The notes: generated from the sequence alone by a model not told the origin. DNA of 64,000 nucleotides from Pseudomonas kilonensis (GCF_001269885.1 NZ_LHVH01000007.1:1-64000), one strand, 5' to 3'. Shown: positions 24,709-37,457, numbered from the stretch's first letter. Translations and numbers: made by a program.

Positions 24709-25106
24709 GTGCACTGATCGAACAAGTCGCCGCCCATTGGGAGTTTGTGTCGCCCCTGCTGCGCAAACCCAGGAGCGAAGAGGATTACGACCGGTTGGTC
24801 GCAGCGCTCGATGAATTGTTGGAATTGATTGGCGAAGAAGAAGCCCATCCTCTGATGAGCCTGGTGGACATCATCGGTGAATGGATTGAGGCCTGGGATC
24901 ACCAACATCGGCCAATGCCCAAGGCCAGTGGCGTCGAGACACTTCGCTATCTGATGCGCGAGCATGGGATGAGCCAGAGCGACTTGCCGGGTGTCGGCAC
25001 CCAGTCGGTGGTGTCGGAGATATTGAGCGGCAAGCGCCAGCTCAATTTAAGGCAGATCCGCTGGCTGGCGGAGCGCTTCGGCGTATCGGTTGAGACCTTT
25101 ATTTGA
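24705..25106 (+). CDS. higA: HigA-type antitoxin with helix-turn-helix
   Basis: A 133-residue antitoxin matching the longer E. coli-type HigA: an N-terminal helical dimerisation and toxin-binding part (residues 1-75) and a C-terminal XRE-like helix-turn-helix (YLMREHGMSQSDLPGVGTQ then VVSEILSGKRQLNLRQIRWLAERFGV). It neutralises HigB and should bind the palindromes at 24344-24400 to repress the pair. The start is fixed by overlap with the higB stop. Confidence 0.9.
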   Translation: MSALIEQVAAHWEFVSPLLRKPRSEEDYDRLVAALDELLELIGEEEAHPLMSLVDIIGEWIEAWDHQHRPMPKASGVETLRYLMREHGMSQSDLPGVGTQSVVSEILSGKRQLNLRQIRWLAERFGVSVETFI

Positions 25107-25127
25107 TGGTTTGGCGCGGCGCACTAA

Positions 25128-25159
25128 CTGTGGCGAGGGAGCAAGCTCCCTCGCCACAG
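25128..25159. repeat. Palindrome with 15-bp arms after higA
   Basis: CTGTGGCGAGGGAGC and its exact complement GCTCCCTCGCCACAG enclose two bases (AA). It lies between the convergent ends of higA and the DUF6124 gene and may stop both transcripts, though it lacks a T-run. It is the same repeat class as the arms at 14636-14770. Confidence 0.8.
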
Positions 25160-25168
25160 GGGGATGCG

Positions 25169-25519
25169 CTATGTCGACTGGCGTGGGTCGACGTTGTCCA
25201 GTGCCCGGTTCGCCAATAAGCTGCTCAGTTCGATCAACTGCTGAATGCCCAGGGCAATGTGCCGCTTGGGGCCTTCCAAATCGAACGCCAGGTCACTGAC
25301 CATGGCGTTGGCCGAGGCCAGGTTTTCGCTGAGGTTGGCGAGCAGGGTTTCGGTGTCGACGCCATTGACGACGGTGAACAGTTGGCCTGGATCGGCCTCG
25401 GGTTTGCTGGGTTTTGGGTTGAGGTAGTAGTCGAGGACGCGGTCAGCCGTTTCGTCGAATTCTTTTGAGTTTTTATTGGCTGGATCGGTATCGGGCGGAT
25501 TGGGGGTTGCTTTGAACAT
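25169..25519 (-). CDS. DUF6124 (formerly DUF3077-like) family protein
   Basis: A 116-residue cytoplasmic protein of a family that, as I recall, is multicopy in Pseudomonas: MFKATPNPPDTDPANKNSKEF at the start, then FDETADRVLDYYLNP, and a C-terminal helical part with LEGPKRHIALGIQQLIELSSLLANRALDN. Function is not known. The start at 25519 follows GGAGATTCACC. It has an unusually long, structured leader (25573-25651) described separately, in which a second reading frame overlaps the beginning of this gene. Confidence 0.85.
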   Translation of the reverse strand: MFKATPNPPDTDPANKNSKEFDETADRVLDYYLNPKPSKPEADPGQLFTVVNGVDTETLLANLSENLASANAMVSDLAFDLEGPKRHIALGIQQLIELSSLLANRALDNVDPRQST

Positions 25520-25572
25520 GGTGAATCTCCGTGATTGGTTGAGCCACCACGACCTATCGCTAAACAAGTAAA

Positions 25573-25651
25573 GGTGGCGGCTGTACGCAGGTTAGCGATC
25601 CGGGTCACAGAAACCCCGGGTAGACCAGAAGGTCTCCCACGCACAGCCACC
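25573..25651 (-). ncRNA. Structured leader element before the DUF6124 gene
   Basis: Read on the minus strand, a 12-bp closing stem (GGTGGCTGTGCG against CGTACAGCC-GCCACC, with one G-U pair and a three-base bulge) encloses two hairpins: AGACC-TTCT-GGTCT and CCGGG-loop-CCCGG. This gives a three-way junction of about 79 bases ending 53 bases before the DUF6124 start. A second GTGGTGGCTC at 25550-25541 could pair with the same AGCCGCCACC strand in place of the first arm. The element also reads as a frame starting ATG at 25653. RNA status is inferred from folding only. Confidence 0.5.
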
Positions 25652-25983
25652 ATTAAGCGAGTTGCAGACGTAAAAGACTGCAATCGAGACTGGGCATTGT
25701 TGCGTCTGTGTTGAGTCGGATCGCTAAACCCGATCGCTGATTTTCAGCGACGGGGAAAACGATAAAGCCCGATCCCAAGGCGCACAAGCCGGCGGATTCT
25801 GGCGTAGTTGTAGGCAATGGCGCAAGGCGGCGTAGCCTGCTCCTGAATGGTCCTACATCGAAATAAACGCGGTGATCGTCACGGGGAGTGGATTGGCTTC
25901 ATGTGGTGAATTGAAGATCGCCATCGCGAGCAAGCTCGCGATGACTTTCTCCCAGGCAACCCCGAACCTGCGGCGAGGAAGGG
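25652..25983. other. Intergenic region between the DUF6124 leader and selO
   Basis: No gene is visible. It holds TTGCAG/CTGCAA arms at 25662-25683, the perfect hairpin CGCTGA-TTT-TCAGCG near 25733-25747 and the palindrome ATCGCGAGC-AA-GCTCGCGAT at 25923-25942. The word AGCGATC and its complement recur around the hairpin. The DUF6124 promoter should lie here on the minus strand, but I could not choose a convincing -35/-10 pair. Confidence 0.5.
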
Positions 25984-27483
<1,500 letters not shown>

Positions 27484-30400
27484 TCAGTCGAGTGTGTCTT
27501 GCGGCGGCTCTGGCACCGGTTTGATGCTGGCTACGGCCGAGGGCACGGGCCCGAGGGTTTTGTGCTCGGGCTCGGCGGGCACCAGCTTGTACTCCTGGCC
27601 CTGAAGGTTCTTCAGATAGATTTCCATCTGCCGGAAGGAGATGTTGATGTGCTCCTTCTTGAACTCACGGTTGATGAAGCGGTTGATCTCGTCCAGCACC
27701 GGGTTGCGGTCACCGAGGTCGCGTACGTGCATGCGCAGCTCATGGTCCAGGGTACTTTCACCGAAGTTCAGGAAGTACACGATCGGTTCCGGTTCCTTCA
27801 GCACGCGCGGGTTGTCACGAGCGGCCTTGAGCAGCAATTCGCGTACCCGGTCCAGGTCCGAGCCGTAGTCCACGCCCAGTTTCAGGGTCACCCGGGTGAC
27901 GGTGTCGGTCAGCGACCAGTTGATCAGTTGCCCGGTGATGAAGGTCTTGTTCGGGACGATGATGTCCTTGCGGTCGAAGTCGGTGATGGTGGTCGCACGA
28001 ATGCGGATCTTGCTGACCGTGCCCGACAGGTTGCCGATGGTGATGGTGTCGCCGATGCGCACCGGGCGTTCGAACAGGATCATGATCCCGGAGATGAAGT
28101 TGGCGAAGATCTCCTGCATGCCGAAGCCCAGGCCCACCGACAGCGCGGCCACCAGCCATTGCAGTTTGTCCCAGCTCACGCCCAGGGTGGACAGGGTGGT
28201 GACGAAACCGAAGCCGGCGATCACATAGGACAGCAGCGTGGTGGTGGCATAGGCACTGCCCTGGGCCAGGTTCAGCTTCGACAGCACGAACACTTCCAGC
28301 AGGCCCGGCAGGTTGCGCGCCAGGGCGAAGGTGATGCCGATGATGATCAGCGCGCCGAGCATGTCACCGATGCTGATGGGCACCATGCTCATGTTGACGC
28401 CGGTACCGCTGGTGTATTCGTAGAGGGTGATGTTGTCCAGGTAGGAGAACACGCTGATCAGGTCCGACCAGACCCAGTACAGCGCAGCCATGAAACCACC
28501 CAGCAGGGCCAGGCGGATCAGGCGCAGGGACTGCTCGTTGACCTTCTCGATGTCCAGGGTCGGTTCCTCGACCACCGCTTCGCCGTCGCCGGCTTCCTTG
28601 GCGGCCTGGCGCTTGGTCAGGGCACGCTGGTAGGCCAGGCGCCGCGCTGCCACCGACAGGCCACGGACGAAGGTGGCCTCGATCACCAGCCAGAACATCA
28701 GCAGGTACAGGGTGTTGATCAACCGGTCGCTGAGTTTCAGTGCGGTGTAGTAGTAGCCGAAGCACACCGCCACGAACAGCGCGATCGGCAGCGCGGTGAA
28801 CAGCACCCCGACCGCCTTGCGGAACAGCGACGTGTTCTTGTGGGTCGGGCTGCTCAGCAGCAGACGGCTGAGCAACCACGCCATCAGCGCGTAGCAGGTC
28901 AGCACCACCGGCATGCCGAGCACGTCATCGGCCAGGGTCGAGGGTTGCAACTCGGCCACGGCCACCACTGCCACCAACGCCAACACCACCAGCCCGAGCC
29001 GGCGGATCCAGCCCTGGAGGAATTCGACCTGGGGTTTCTCCCAGCGGAAATGCAACTCGGCCACGCCGCCCGGCGCCAACACCCGATAGGCGGTGTAGAA
29101 CACCAGCCAGGCCTGGCCGATCTGCAGCAGCGCCGCCCCGAGGTTGGCGTTCTGGCCGCGGGCGTCGATCTGCAAGGCGTAGCCGCAGAGGGTCAGCGCC
29201 AGGGCCACCGGCATCGCCAGGAGGATATTGATCAGGATCGCCTGGGGGGTGTGCCACTGGCTGTCGCGCTTGAAGTGACCGACGTCCTGGTGAACCTTGT
29301 TCAGGCGAGCATAGAGATTCTTGCGCCGCCACAGCAGCGCGCCGATCAGCAGCGCCAGGGGCAGGAACAGCAGTGGCCGCTGGGTCAGGCCATCGGCCAG
29401 CTCACTGAGGCTCGAAGCCCAGGGCAGCGAGTCGATCTGTTTTTCCAGGCGCACCGGCACCGCACGCATCCATTCGAAATCCAGCGGTTTGTTGCTGGGA
29501 ATCCAGAACATCTGCTCTTCGAGGGTCGCCCGCAGGTTCTGGGCGGTGCTGAGCAGTTGCTTCTGGTTGAGCTGCAAGGTGATGGATTCGTTGAGTACCG
29601 CACTCAACTCGCGGTTCAGGCGTTCCAGCAGGTCGACGCGGGTCAGGGCCAGTTCCAGCAAGGTCTTGCGCAATTGCGGCGTGGCTTGTTCCGATGGCTG
29701 GGAGGCCAGCAGGCTGTCGACATAGGCGCTGGGATTGTTCAACAGCTCACGCTGTTGGCTGACTTCGAACTGGTACAGGCGGATGTCGGCGATCTGGTCG
29801 GCCAGGTTCTGGTCCAGCTTCAGGCGCGGCAAGGTCTGGCGCTGTTTGTAGAGGATCTTGGAGAGCAGCAGGCTGCCCTTGAGTACGCTGATCTGCTCGT
29901 CCAGGGCGGCGTCGGTCTGGGTGACGCTGTCCAGCAGTTGCTTGGTCCGCAAGTTCTGCTGGGTGACCTCGTTGAGGCGGTCGGTGCTTTTGAGCAGGTA
30001 GTCGGAGAGCTTCAGGTTGGCCGCGCTTTCGGTCGCCAACAGGCTGCTGCCACCGGCCTTCTGGGCTTCGATGGATTGCTGGGTCACCGTTTCCTGGGAC
30101 TGGGCCAGGCGCTTCTGGTTGATCAGGTTTTGCAGGTCCTGGATTTCCTGCTCCGTGCGGGCGATTTTTTCCATCAGCAAATCGTGCTGACCGTTGCCCA
30201 GGTCCTGCAGTTGGCTGTTGCCGGCCAGCTCCTGGCGACGCAGCGGAATCAGCGCATTGAGCGCCGCCAGCTCGGCGTTGAGCTGGTCGCGCTGCTCGGC
30301 GCTCAAGGTCTTGCCGGCGTCTCGGCCGGCCTTGAGGATGGCGTTGATCTGCTGGATGCGGGTCTGGCTGCTGGAAATTTCCGCCTGGGCGCGCTCGGGG

Positions 30401-30846
30401 CGGGTCTGGGCGGTGATGATCAGGCTGTTGGCATCGGCCAGGGCTTTTTGCAGATCACCCTGCTGGGTGGAGCGATCCGAGAGCATTTGCTCGAGCTGGG
30501 GAATCGGCAGGTTGGCATAGCGTTGCGCCACCGGCACCACTGTGGTGCCCTTGAGCCGCGCCAGCTCGCGCTGGTTCTCGATGTTCTGCTTGGGCGCAGT
30601 GGCCAGTTGCTGCTTGAGCGTCTGCAGCTTCTGTTCGTAGTCGGCCTTGTTGTTGAGCTGGGTCAGCGTGCCCTGCAAGACGGCCTGCAGGGCTTTCTGG
30701 TCGGCTTCCGGCAGTTTGCGGTCGGCGATCTTGTCCAGGCTGGCCTGCACCGAGGTGCTGGCAGGAAGGTCTGCGGCTTGCAGTGTGCAGACGGAGAGAC
30801 TCAGGCCCAGCAGGGCGATGGCGAAAAAGGAGCGCAGGGTAGGCAT
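27484..30846 (-). CDS. mscK: Mechanosensitive channel MscK (KefA)
   Basis: A 1120-residue channel with a signal peptide (cut near TLQAAD), a long periplasmic coiled-coil region to about residue 480, eight or so hydrophobic helices, and a C-terminal MscS domain. The pore helix region reads WLVAALSVGLGFGMQEIFANFISGIMILFERPVRIGDTITI, after which comes the cytoplasmic beta domain. MscK opens on membrane tension and is affected by external K+. The domain order and length match E. coli MscK. It may be co-transcribed with selO. Confidence 0.93.
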   Translation of the reverse strand: MPTLRSFFAIALLGLSLSVCTLQAADLPASTSVQASLDKIADRKLPEADQKALQAVLQGTLTQLNNKADYEQKLQTLKQQLATAPKQNIENQRELARLKGTTVVPVAQRYANLPIPQLEQMLSDRSTQQGDLQKALADANSLIITAQTRPERAQAEISSSQTRIQQINAILKAGRDAGKTLSAEQRDQLNAELAALNALIPLRRQELAGNSQLQDLGNGQHDLLMEKIARTEQEIQDLQNLINQKRLAQSQETVTQQSIEAQKAGGSSLLATESAANLKLSDYLLKSTDRLNEVTQQNLRTKQLLDSVTQTDAALDEQISVLKGSLLLSKILYKQRQTLPRLKLDQNLADQIADIRLYQFEVSQQRELLNNPSAYVDSLLASQPSEQATPQLRKTLLELALTRVDLLERLNRELSAVLNESITLQLNQKQLLSTAQNLRATLEEQMFWIPSNKPLDFEWMRAVPVRLEKQIDSLPWASSLSELADGLTQRPLLFLPLALLIGALLWRRKNLYARLNKVHQDVGHFKRDSQWHTPQAILINILLAMPVALALTLCGYALQIDARGQNANLGAALLQIGQAWLVFYTAYRVLAPGGVAELHFRWEKPQVEFLQGWIRRLGLVVLALVAVVAVAELQPSTLADDVLGMPVVLTCYALMAWLLSRLLLSSPTHKNTSLFRKAVGVLFTALPIALFVAVCFGYYYTALKLSDRLINTLYLLMFWLVIEATFVRGLSVAARRLAYQRALTKRQAAKEAGDGEAVVEEPTLDIEKVNEQSLRLIRLALLGGFMAALYWVWSDLISVFSYLDNITLYEYTSGTGVNMSMVPISIGDMLGALIIIGITFALARNLPGLLEVFVLSKLNLAQGSAYATTTLLSYVIAGFGFVTTLSTLGVSWDKLQWLVAALSVGLGFGMQEIFANFISGIMILFERPVRIGDTITIGNLSGTVSKIRIRATTITDFDRKDIIVPNKTFITGQLINWSLTDTVTRVTLKLGVDYGSDLDRVRELLLKAARDNPRVLKEPEPIVYFLNFGESTLDHELRMHVRDLGDRNPVLDEINRFINREFKKEHINISFRQMEIYLKNLQGQEYKLVPAEPEHKTLGPVPSAVASIKPVPEPPQDTLD

Positions 30847-30880
30847 AGAGACCGGTCAAGCAAGTGAGAGTGGGAGCAGT

Positions 30881-32623
<1,743 letters not shown>

Positions 32624-32741
32624 AGGCGTTACTCCGGGAATACTGAGGGGCGGGCGCAGACTGACCATGCAGTCTGCGTGCCAGCGATTCTAACCTGTTG
32701 AAATGTGATGCTGTCAAAAAAGGTTGGGAGGGAGGGGAGCT

Positions 32742-32895
32742 GATCGTTCCCACGCTCTGCGTGGGAACGCCTCGACGGACGCTCCGCTCGTTCCCACGCT
32801 CTGCGTGGGAATGCATCTACGGACGCTCCGCGTTCGGCTTTTGGGACGCGGAGCGTCCCCGGCTGCATTCCCACGCGGAGCGTGGGAACGATCAT
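32742..32895. repeat. Cluster of CGTTCCCACGC inverted repeats
   Basis: Three near-palindromic GTTCCCACGCTCTGCGTGGGAAC-type units and two GACGCTCCGC / GCGGAGCGTC arms lie between cvrA and the chemoreceptor gene. This is a repeat class common in the P. fluorescens group and distinct from the GTGGGAGC REPs. The outer arms could form one large stem downstream of the chemoreceptor gene. Confidence 0.85.
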
Positions 32896-32913
32896 CATCA
32901 ACAGCTGCGTGGA

Positions 32914-34539
32914 TTAAAGGCTGAACCGCCCAACCATGCTGTTCAAATCCACGGCCAGGCGCGACAGTTCGGCGCTGGCGGCGCTGGTCTGGTTGGCGCC
33001 GGTGGCTGACTGCACCGACAGGTCGCGGATGTTCACCAGGTTGCGGTCCACTTCACGGGCGACCTGGGCCTGTTCTTCGGCGGCGCTGGCGATCACCAGG
33101 TTGCGTTCGTTGATCTCGACGATGGCGGTGTTGATCGTGTCCAGGGACATGCCGGCACCGCGAGCGATGTTCAGCGTCGACTCCGCGCGTTCGGTGCTGT
33201 TGCGCATCGAATCCACGGCGTGTTCGGTGCCGCTCTGGATGCTGCCGATCATGCGCTCGATCTCGCTGGTCGACTGTTGGGTGCGGTGGGCCAGGGCGCG
33301 GACTTCGTCGGCGACCACGGCAAAACCACGACCGGCCTCACCGGCACGGGCGGCTTCGATGGCGGCGTTCAGCGCCAGCAGGTTGGTCTGGTCGGCCAGG
33401 CCGCGGATCACGTCCAGCACCTTGCCGATGTCGCGGGACTCATCGGCCAGGTTGCCGATCAAGGCGGCAGTGCTTTGCACATCGGCGCTCATGCGTTCGA
33501 TGGCGCTGACGGTTTCCTGCACCAGGTCGCGGCCGTCACCTGCGGAGGTGGTGGCGTTTTTCGAGGCTTCGGAGGTGCTCACCGCATTGCGCGCGACTTC
33601 TTCCACGGCGCTGGTCATCTCGTTGACCGCGGTGGCGGCCTGCTCGATTTCGTTGTTCTGCTGGGTCAGGCCGCGAGCACTTTCGTCGGTGACGGCGTTG
33701 AGCTCTTCGGCCGCCGACGCAAGTTGTGTGGCCGACCCTGAGATCCGCTGCAAGGTGTCGCGCAGTTTTTCCTGCATGGTCGACATCGCCCGCAGCAGGC
33801 GACCGGCTTCGTCGCTGCCATCGACGACAATCGGGCGGGTCAGGTTGCCCTTGGCGATTTCCTCGGCGGCATCCAGCGCGTTGGCAATCGGCTTGGTGAT
33901 GCTGTTGGTCAGCAGCCAGGCGAACAGCAGGGTCAGGCCGGTAGCGATGATCAGCAGCGCGACGACCCAGTTGAAGGCCGTTGAGTATTGCTGTGTCGCC
34001 CCCTGATTGAAGGCCTCGGCTTGTTGGTTGTTGATGTCTATCAGACGGTCGAGCACAGCGTTGATCGCATCGGAGTTGCTTAACACCTGGGTGTTGATCA
34101 GCGTCCGCAGCTCATCAACCTGATTGTTGCGCGACAGGCTTTTCATCTGATCTTCGAGCTGGCGGTACTGCCCCAGCAATTGCCCATACTGGTCGTAGGC
34201 GGCCCGTTCTTCCGGGGCGCTGATAAGCTTTTCATAGGCGGCCTGGGCCGCGCGAATCTGCTGGTTGCGCTGCTCGAGCAGGTCCAGTGTTTTCTGCTGG
34301 ACGTCCGATTCGCGGTTGACCAGCAAGCGATAGGACAGCACGCGCAGGCGCAGGGTCAGTTGGGTGAACTCATTCAGGGCCTTGATGCTGGGTACGCTGT
34401 TCTGGGCGATGCTTTCGCCCGAATCACGGATTTTGCTCATCTGGGTCAGGGCAAACACCCCGAGGGCGAGCATCAGGGCGCCGATCAGGGCAAACCCAAG
34501 GAATGCCCGAGGCGCGATGTTCATATTACGTAGAGACAT
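32914..34539 (-). CDS. Methyl-accepting chemotaxis protein, four-helix-bundle sensor
   Basis: A 541-residue chemoreceptor: membrane helix near residues 10-32, periplasmic helical sensor of about 150 residues (4HB_MCP type), second helix [24 protein letters not shown] domain, then a long signalling coiled coil whose tip reads [43 protein letters not shown]. It would pass ligand binding to CheA/CheW; the ligand cannot be read from sequence. There is no obvious CheR-binding pentapeptide at the end. The start [15 protein letters not shown] is preferred over a longer frame that adds 37 unrelated residues. Confidence 0.92.
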   Translation of the reverse strand: MSLRNMNIAPRAFLGFALIGALMLALGVFALTQMSKIRDSGESIAQNSVPSIKALNEFTQLTLRLRVLSYRLLVNRESDVQQKTLDLLEQRNQQIRAAQAAYEKLISAPEERAAYDQYGQLLGQYRQLEDQMKSLSRNNQVDELRTLINTQVLSNSDAINAVLDRLIDINNQQAEAFNQGATQQYSTAFNWVVALLIIATGLTLLFAWLLTNSITKPIANALDAAEEIAKGNLTRPIVVDGSDEAGRLLRAMSTMQEKLRDTLQRISGSATQLASAAEELNAVTDESARGLTQQNNEIEQAATAVNEMTSAVEEVARNAVSTSEASKNATTSAGDGRDLVQETVSAIERMSADVQSTAALIGNLADESRDIGKVLDVIRGLADQTNLLALNAAIEAARAGEAGRGFAVVADEVRALAHRTQQSTSEIERMIGSIQSGTEHAVDSMRNSTERAESTLNIARGAGMSLDTINTAIVEINERNLVIASAAEEQAQVAREVDRNLVNIRDLSVQSATGANQTSAASAELSRLAVDLNSMVGRFSL

Positions 34540-34797
34540 GGAAAGTACCGGAAGTAGCCGCGTCCGTGCGGGGCTATGACTGCTGTTCCATGACTTATCG
34601 GTCATACGACTAAAGTCTTGAGTGACATGCGTGCTTTTGTCACACAGCAAAGTTGGCGGTGCGACGAAGGGTCGGAACCAGATTCCTCATTCGCAGTCTC
34701 TAAAACTCGCCGGAAAAGCCCTGCCACCCCGTAAAGCGTGGCATTGGCGGGGACTTTTCTTTATCGTACGCGCCCCTTGAAATGCCTGGAAATCAAT

Positions 34798-35028
34798 ATG
34801 TTGGAAACATCCCTCAGCCAACTGGAGCAACTGGTCAACGACCTGGTGCAACAGAACCGTCACCTCACCGGCCTGAACGAAACCCTGGGCGCGGAACTTG
34901 CCAAGGCCAAGGATGAAAACGAAAGCCTGCAACTGAGCCTGATGGAACAGGAAGAATTGCATGGCACCACCGCCGCCCGCATCCAGGCCTTGATCGAGCG
35001 CGCCAGCGCCGGGCCTGTCAGCGCATGA
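34798..35028 (+). CDS. TIGR02449 family ZapB-like coiled-coil protein
   Basis: A 76-residue protein that is almost entirely one coiled coil (heptads through LSQLEQLVNDLVQQNRHLTGL). Proteins of the TIGR02449 family regularly precede zapA in Pseudomonas and resemble the division factor ZapB. The gene overlaps the ZapA-like gene by four bases. This pair does not lie beside ssrS and the 5-formyl-THF cyclo-ligase gene, the usual context, so it may be a second copy. Confidence 0.78.
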   Translation: MLETSLSQLEQLVNDLVQQNRHLTGLNETLGAELAKAKDENESLQLSLMEQEELHGTTAARIQALIERASAGPVSA

Positions 35029-35327
35029 AGCACGGCGCCGATGGGGTGACAGTCATCTCGATCCTGGGAGAAGACTATTCAATCAAAGCGCCGACCGGGC
35101 AGGAACAGGCCCTGTTGGACGCCGCTGCCATGCTCAAGGCCGCACTGGCCGACACGAAAAGGAAATACCCGACGCTGATCGGTGATCGCCTGTTGGTATT
35201 GGCGGCCATGAACCTGTGTTCGCAGCAGATGGAAATGCAGAAGCAACATCAAGCGGAACTCGACCGTTACCAAGAGCAAGTCAGCGCCACGGTCGATGTG
35301 ATTGCCAAGACCATTCAGCAGGCCTGA
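35025..35327 (+). CDS. ZapA-like cell division protein
   Basis: A 100-residue ZapA-family protein: an N-terminal beta part (VTVISILGEDYSIKAPTGQE), the helix LLDAAAMLKAALADTKRKYPTLIGDRLLVLAAMNL, and a C-terminal coiled coil. ZapA bundles FtsZ at the division site. It differs considerably from the standard Pseudomonas ZapA as I recall it, and the DNA after it holds REP repeats rather than 6S RNA, so I leave the symbol blank and treat it as a paralogue. Confidence 0.8.
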   Translation: MKHGADGVTVISILGEDYSIKAPTGQEQALLDAAAMLKAALADTKRKYPTLIGDRLLVLAAMNLCSQQMEMQKQHQAELDRYQEQVSATVDVIAKTIQQA

Positions 35328-35363
35328 AACCTATGAAGGCCAAAGGTTGACGGTGATTAAATT

Positions 35364-35520
35364 GTGGGAGCGGGCTTGCTCGCGAAAGCGGTATTTCAGT
35401 CGCAAATGATCTGTCTGATCCACCGCCTTCGCGAGCAAGCCCGCTCCCACAGTTAGATATTGGTGAACACAAAATCTGCGTTCACCCCTTGCCCCCTGTG
35501 GGAGCGAGCCTGCTCGCGAT
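35364..35520. repeat. Inverted REP pair (35364-35450) and single REP (35498-35520)
   Basis: GTGGGAGCGGGCTTGCTCGCGAA at the left is answered by TTCGCGAGCAAGCCCGCTCCCAC at the right, with about 41 bases between, the usual BIME-like arrangement. A third REP follows. They fill the gap between the convergent zapA-like and acyl-CoA dehydrogenase genes and could end both transcripts. Confidence 0.9.
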
Positions 35521-35549
35521 TGGATTTCAGCCCCGCTGCATGACCCGGC

Positions 35550-37352
35550 TCAGAACCACTCATCCCGCATCCCCAGGCACGTATCATCCCGCGCCTCAAG
35601 AATCGCCAGTTCATGATGACAACCCGGCACTTCCCAGGTCAGGAAGTAGCGTGCCGCTTGCAGCTTGCCTTTATAGAAATCGCTGTCTGCGGCATTCCCC
35701 TTGGCCAAGCCTTCCTCGGCACGAATCGCCTGCTCCAGCCAGCGCCAGCCGATCACCATGTGCCCAAACACCTTCAGGTACAGCGCCGAGTTGGCGAGGC
35801 TGCTGTTGACCTTGCCCTGGGCCAGGTCCGTCAGCAGGCCGAGGGTGACGGTTTGCAGGCGCGCCACCAGCGCTTCCAGCGGCTGGCGTAACGGCGTCAG
35901 TGACGCGTGCGCCTGGGCGCGTTCGGTGGTGTCGGCCACCAGCCGGATCAATTGCTTGAGCCCGGCACCGCCGTTCTGCGCCAGTTTGCGCCCCAGTAGG
36001 TCCAGGGACTGGATGCCGTGGGTGCCTTCATGGATCGGGTTCAAGCGGTTGTCGCGGTAATACTGCTCCACCGGGTATTCGCGGGTGTAGCCGTGGCCCC
36101 CCAGAATCTGGATCGCTAGTTCGTTGGCTTTCAGGCAGAACTCTGAGGGCCAGGATTTGACGATGGGGGTCAGCAGGTCCAGCAACTCATGGGCGCGCCG
36201 ACGCTCGGCTTCGCTGTCCAGGGTGGTGGTGTCGTCGAACAGCCGTGCTGCGTAGAGGCCCAGGTCAAACGAACCTTCGACGTAGGCCTTCTGGGTCAGC
36301 AGCATGCGGCGCACATCGGCGTGCTGGATGATCGCCACGGGGGCGGTGGTCGGGTCCTTGCTGTCGGGCACCCGACCCTGCGGGCGTTCGCGGGCGTATT
36401 CCAGGGAATACAGGTAGCCGGCGTAACCGAGCATCACCGCGCCCATGCCGACGCCGATTCGCGCCTCGTTCATCATCTGGAACATGTAGCTCAGGCCGTG
36501 GTGCGGTTTGCCTACGAGGTAACCGACACATTCGCCGTTGTCGCCGAAGTTCAGCGCGGTGGAGGTGGTGCCACGCCAGCCCATCTTGTGGAATAGCCCG
36601 GCCAGCAGCACGTCGTTGCGCTGGCCGAGGCTGCCGTCGTCGTTGACCAGGAACTTGGGCACGATAAACAGCGAAATGCCTTTCACGCCCGGCGGCGCGT
36701 CCGGCAATTTCGCCAGGACCATGTGCACGATGTTTTCCGACAACGGATGATCGCCGCCAGAAATGAAGATCTTGTTGCCTTTGAGTCGATAGGTGCCGTC
36801 AGATGCAGGCTCCGCGCGCGTACGAATATCCGACAGCGAAGAGCCTGCATGGGGCTCGGTCAGGGCCATGGTGCCGAAGAAACGACCGTCGATCATCGGT
36901 TGCAGGAAGCGTTGCTTCTGCTCCTCGCTGCCGAAGCTCTCGATCAGGTTCGCCGCGCCCATGGTCAGGAACGGATAAGAGGTCGAAGCGGCGTTGGCCG
37001 ACTGGAAGTGCGCGAAGCAGGCCTGGGACAGCAACGTCGGCAGTTGCATGCCGCCCGCCTCGAAGCTGCGTGCGGCGTTGAGAAAGCCCGCCTCGAGGAA
37101 GGCGTCCACCGCCGGTTTCACCTCGGGAATCAGAATCGCCTCGCCGTTCTCGTAGCGCGGTTCGTTTTCATCGTTCTTGCGGTTGTGGGGTGCGAAAAAT
37201 TTCTCGGCGATGCTGCGGGCCGTACCGATGGCGGCGTCGAAGGTTTCGCGATTGTGCTCGGCAAACCGCTCGCGCAGGGTCAGGCCCTCGGCATCGAGGA
37301 CTTCATACAGCTCGAAAGCCAGATTGCGGGAACTGAGCAGCGTCTCGGACAT
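35550..37352 (-). CDS. Acyl-CoA dehydrogenase with C-terminal extension
   Basis: A 600-residue flavoenzyme of the long acyl-CoA dehydrogenase group (DmdC/FadE5-like). The N-terminal helical and middle beta domains carry FGTMALTEPHAGSSLSD and the GYTREYPVEQYYRD segment near the C-terminal helical bundle; the family's catalytic glutamate is probably in NPIHEGTHGIQSLDLLGRK. The last 130 residues form the extra helical domain of this subgroup. It introduces the first double bond in acyl-CoA chains, passing electrons to ETF. It stands alone, so its chain-length preference is not indicated. Confidence 0.9.
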   Translation of the reverse strand: MSETLLSSRNLAFELYEVLDAEGLTLRERFAEHNRETFDAAIGTARSIAEKFFAPHNRKNDENEPRYENGEAILIPEVKPAVDAFLEAGFLNAARSFEAGGMQLPTLLSQACFAHFQSANAASTSYPFLTMGAANLIESFGSEEQKQRFLQPMIDGRFFGTMALTEPHAGSSLSDIRTRAEPASDGTYRLKGNKIFISGGDHPLSENIVHMVLAKLPDAPPGVKGISLFIVPKFLVNDDGSLGQRNDVLLAGLFHKMGWRGTTSTALNFGDNGECVGYLVGKPHHGLSYMFQMMNEARIGVGMGAVMLGYAGYLYSLEYARERPQGRVPDSKDPTTAPVAIIQHADVRRMLLTQKAYVEGSFDLGLYAARLFDDTTTLDSEAERRRAHELLDLLTPIVKSWPSEFCLKANELAIQILGGHGYTREYPVEQYYRDNRLNPIHEGTHGIQSLDLLGRKLAQNGGAGLKQLIRLVADTTERAQAHASLTPLRQPLEALVARLQTVTLGLLTDLAQGKVNSSLANSALYLKVFGHMVIGWRWLEQAIRAEEGLAKGNAADSDFYKGKLQAARYFLTWEVPGCHHELAILEARDDTCLGMRDEWF

Positions 37353-37457
37353 GGCGGCTTACCTTTTTTGGGGATGGGCCGAGTCTAGGCGTGGGAATGG
37401 AGGCTGAACAGGATGATTGATGGTAGTGATGCAGAGGTGCGGGCGACACTAATCCCA

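Noticed and set aside
27499..30867. A 1122-residue frame antisense to mscK, and a similar 1133-residue frame antisense to putA (38026-41427)
   Set aside because: Both are shadows of the real genes. The opposite frames give recognised, full-length families, while these show only Gln/Gly/His-rich sequence.
35328..35549. 6S RNA (ssrS) downstream of the ZapA-like gene
   Set aside because: The sequence there is an inverted REP pair and a third REP. No 6S-like long stem with a central bubble is present.
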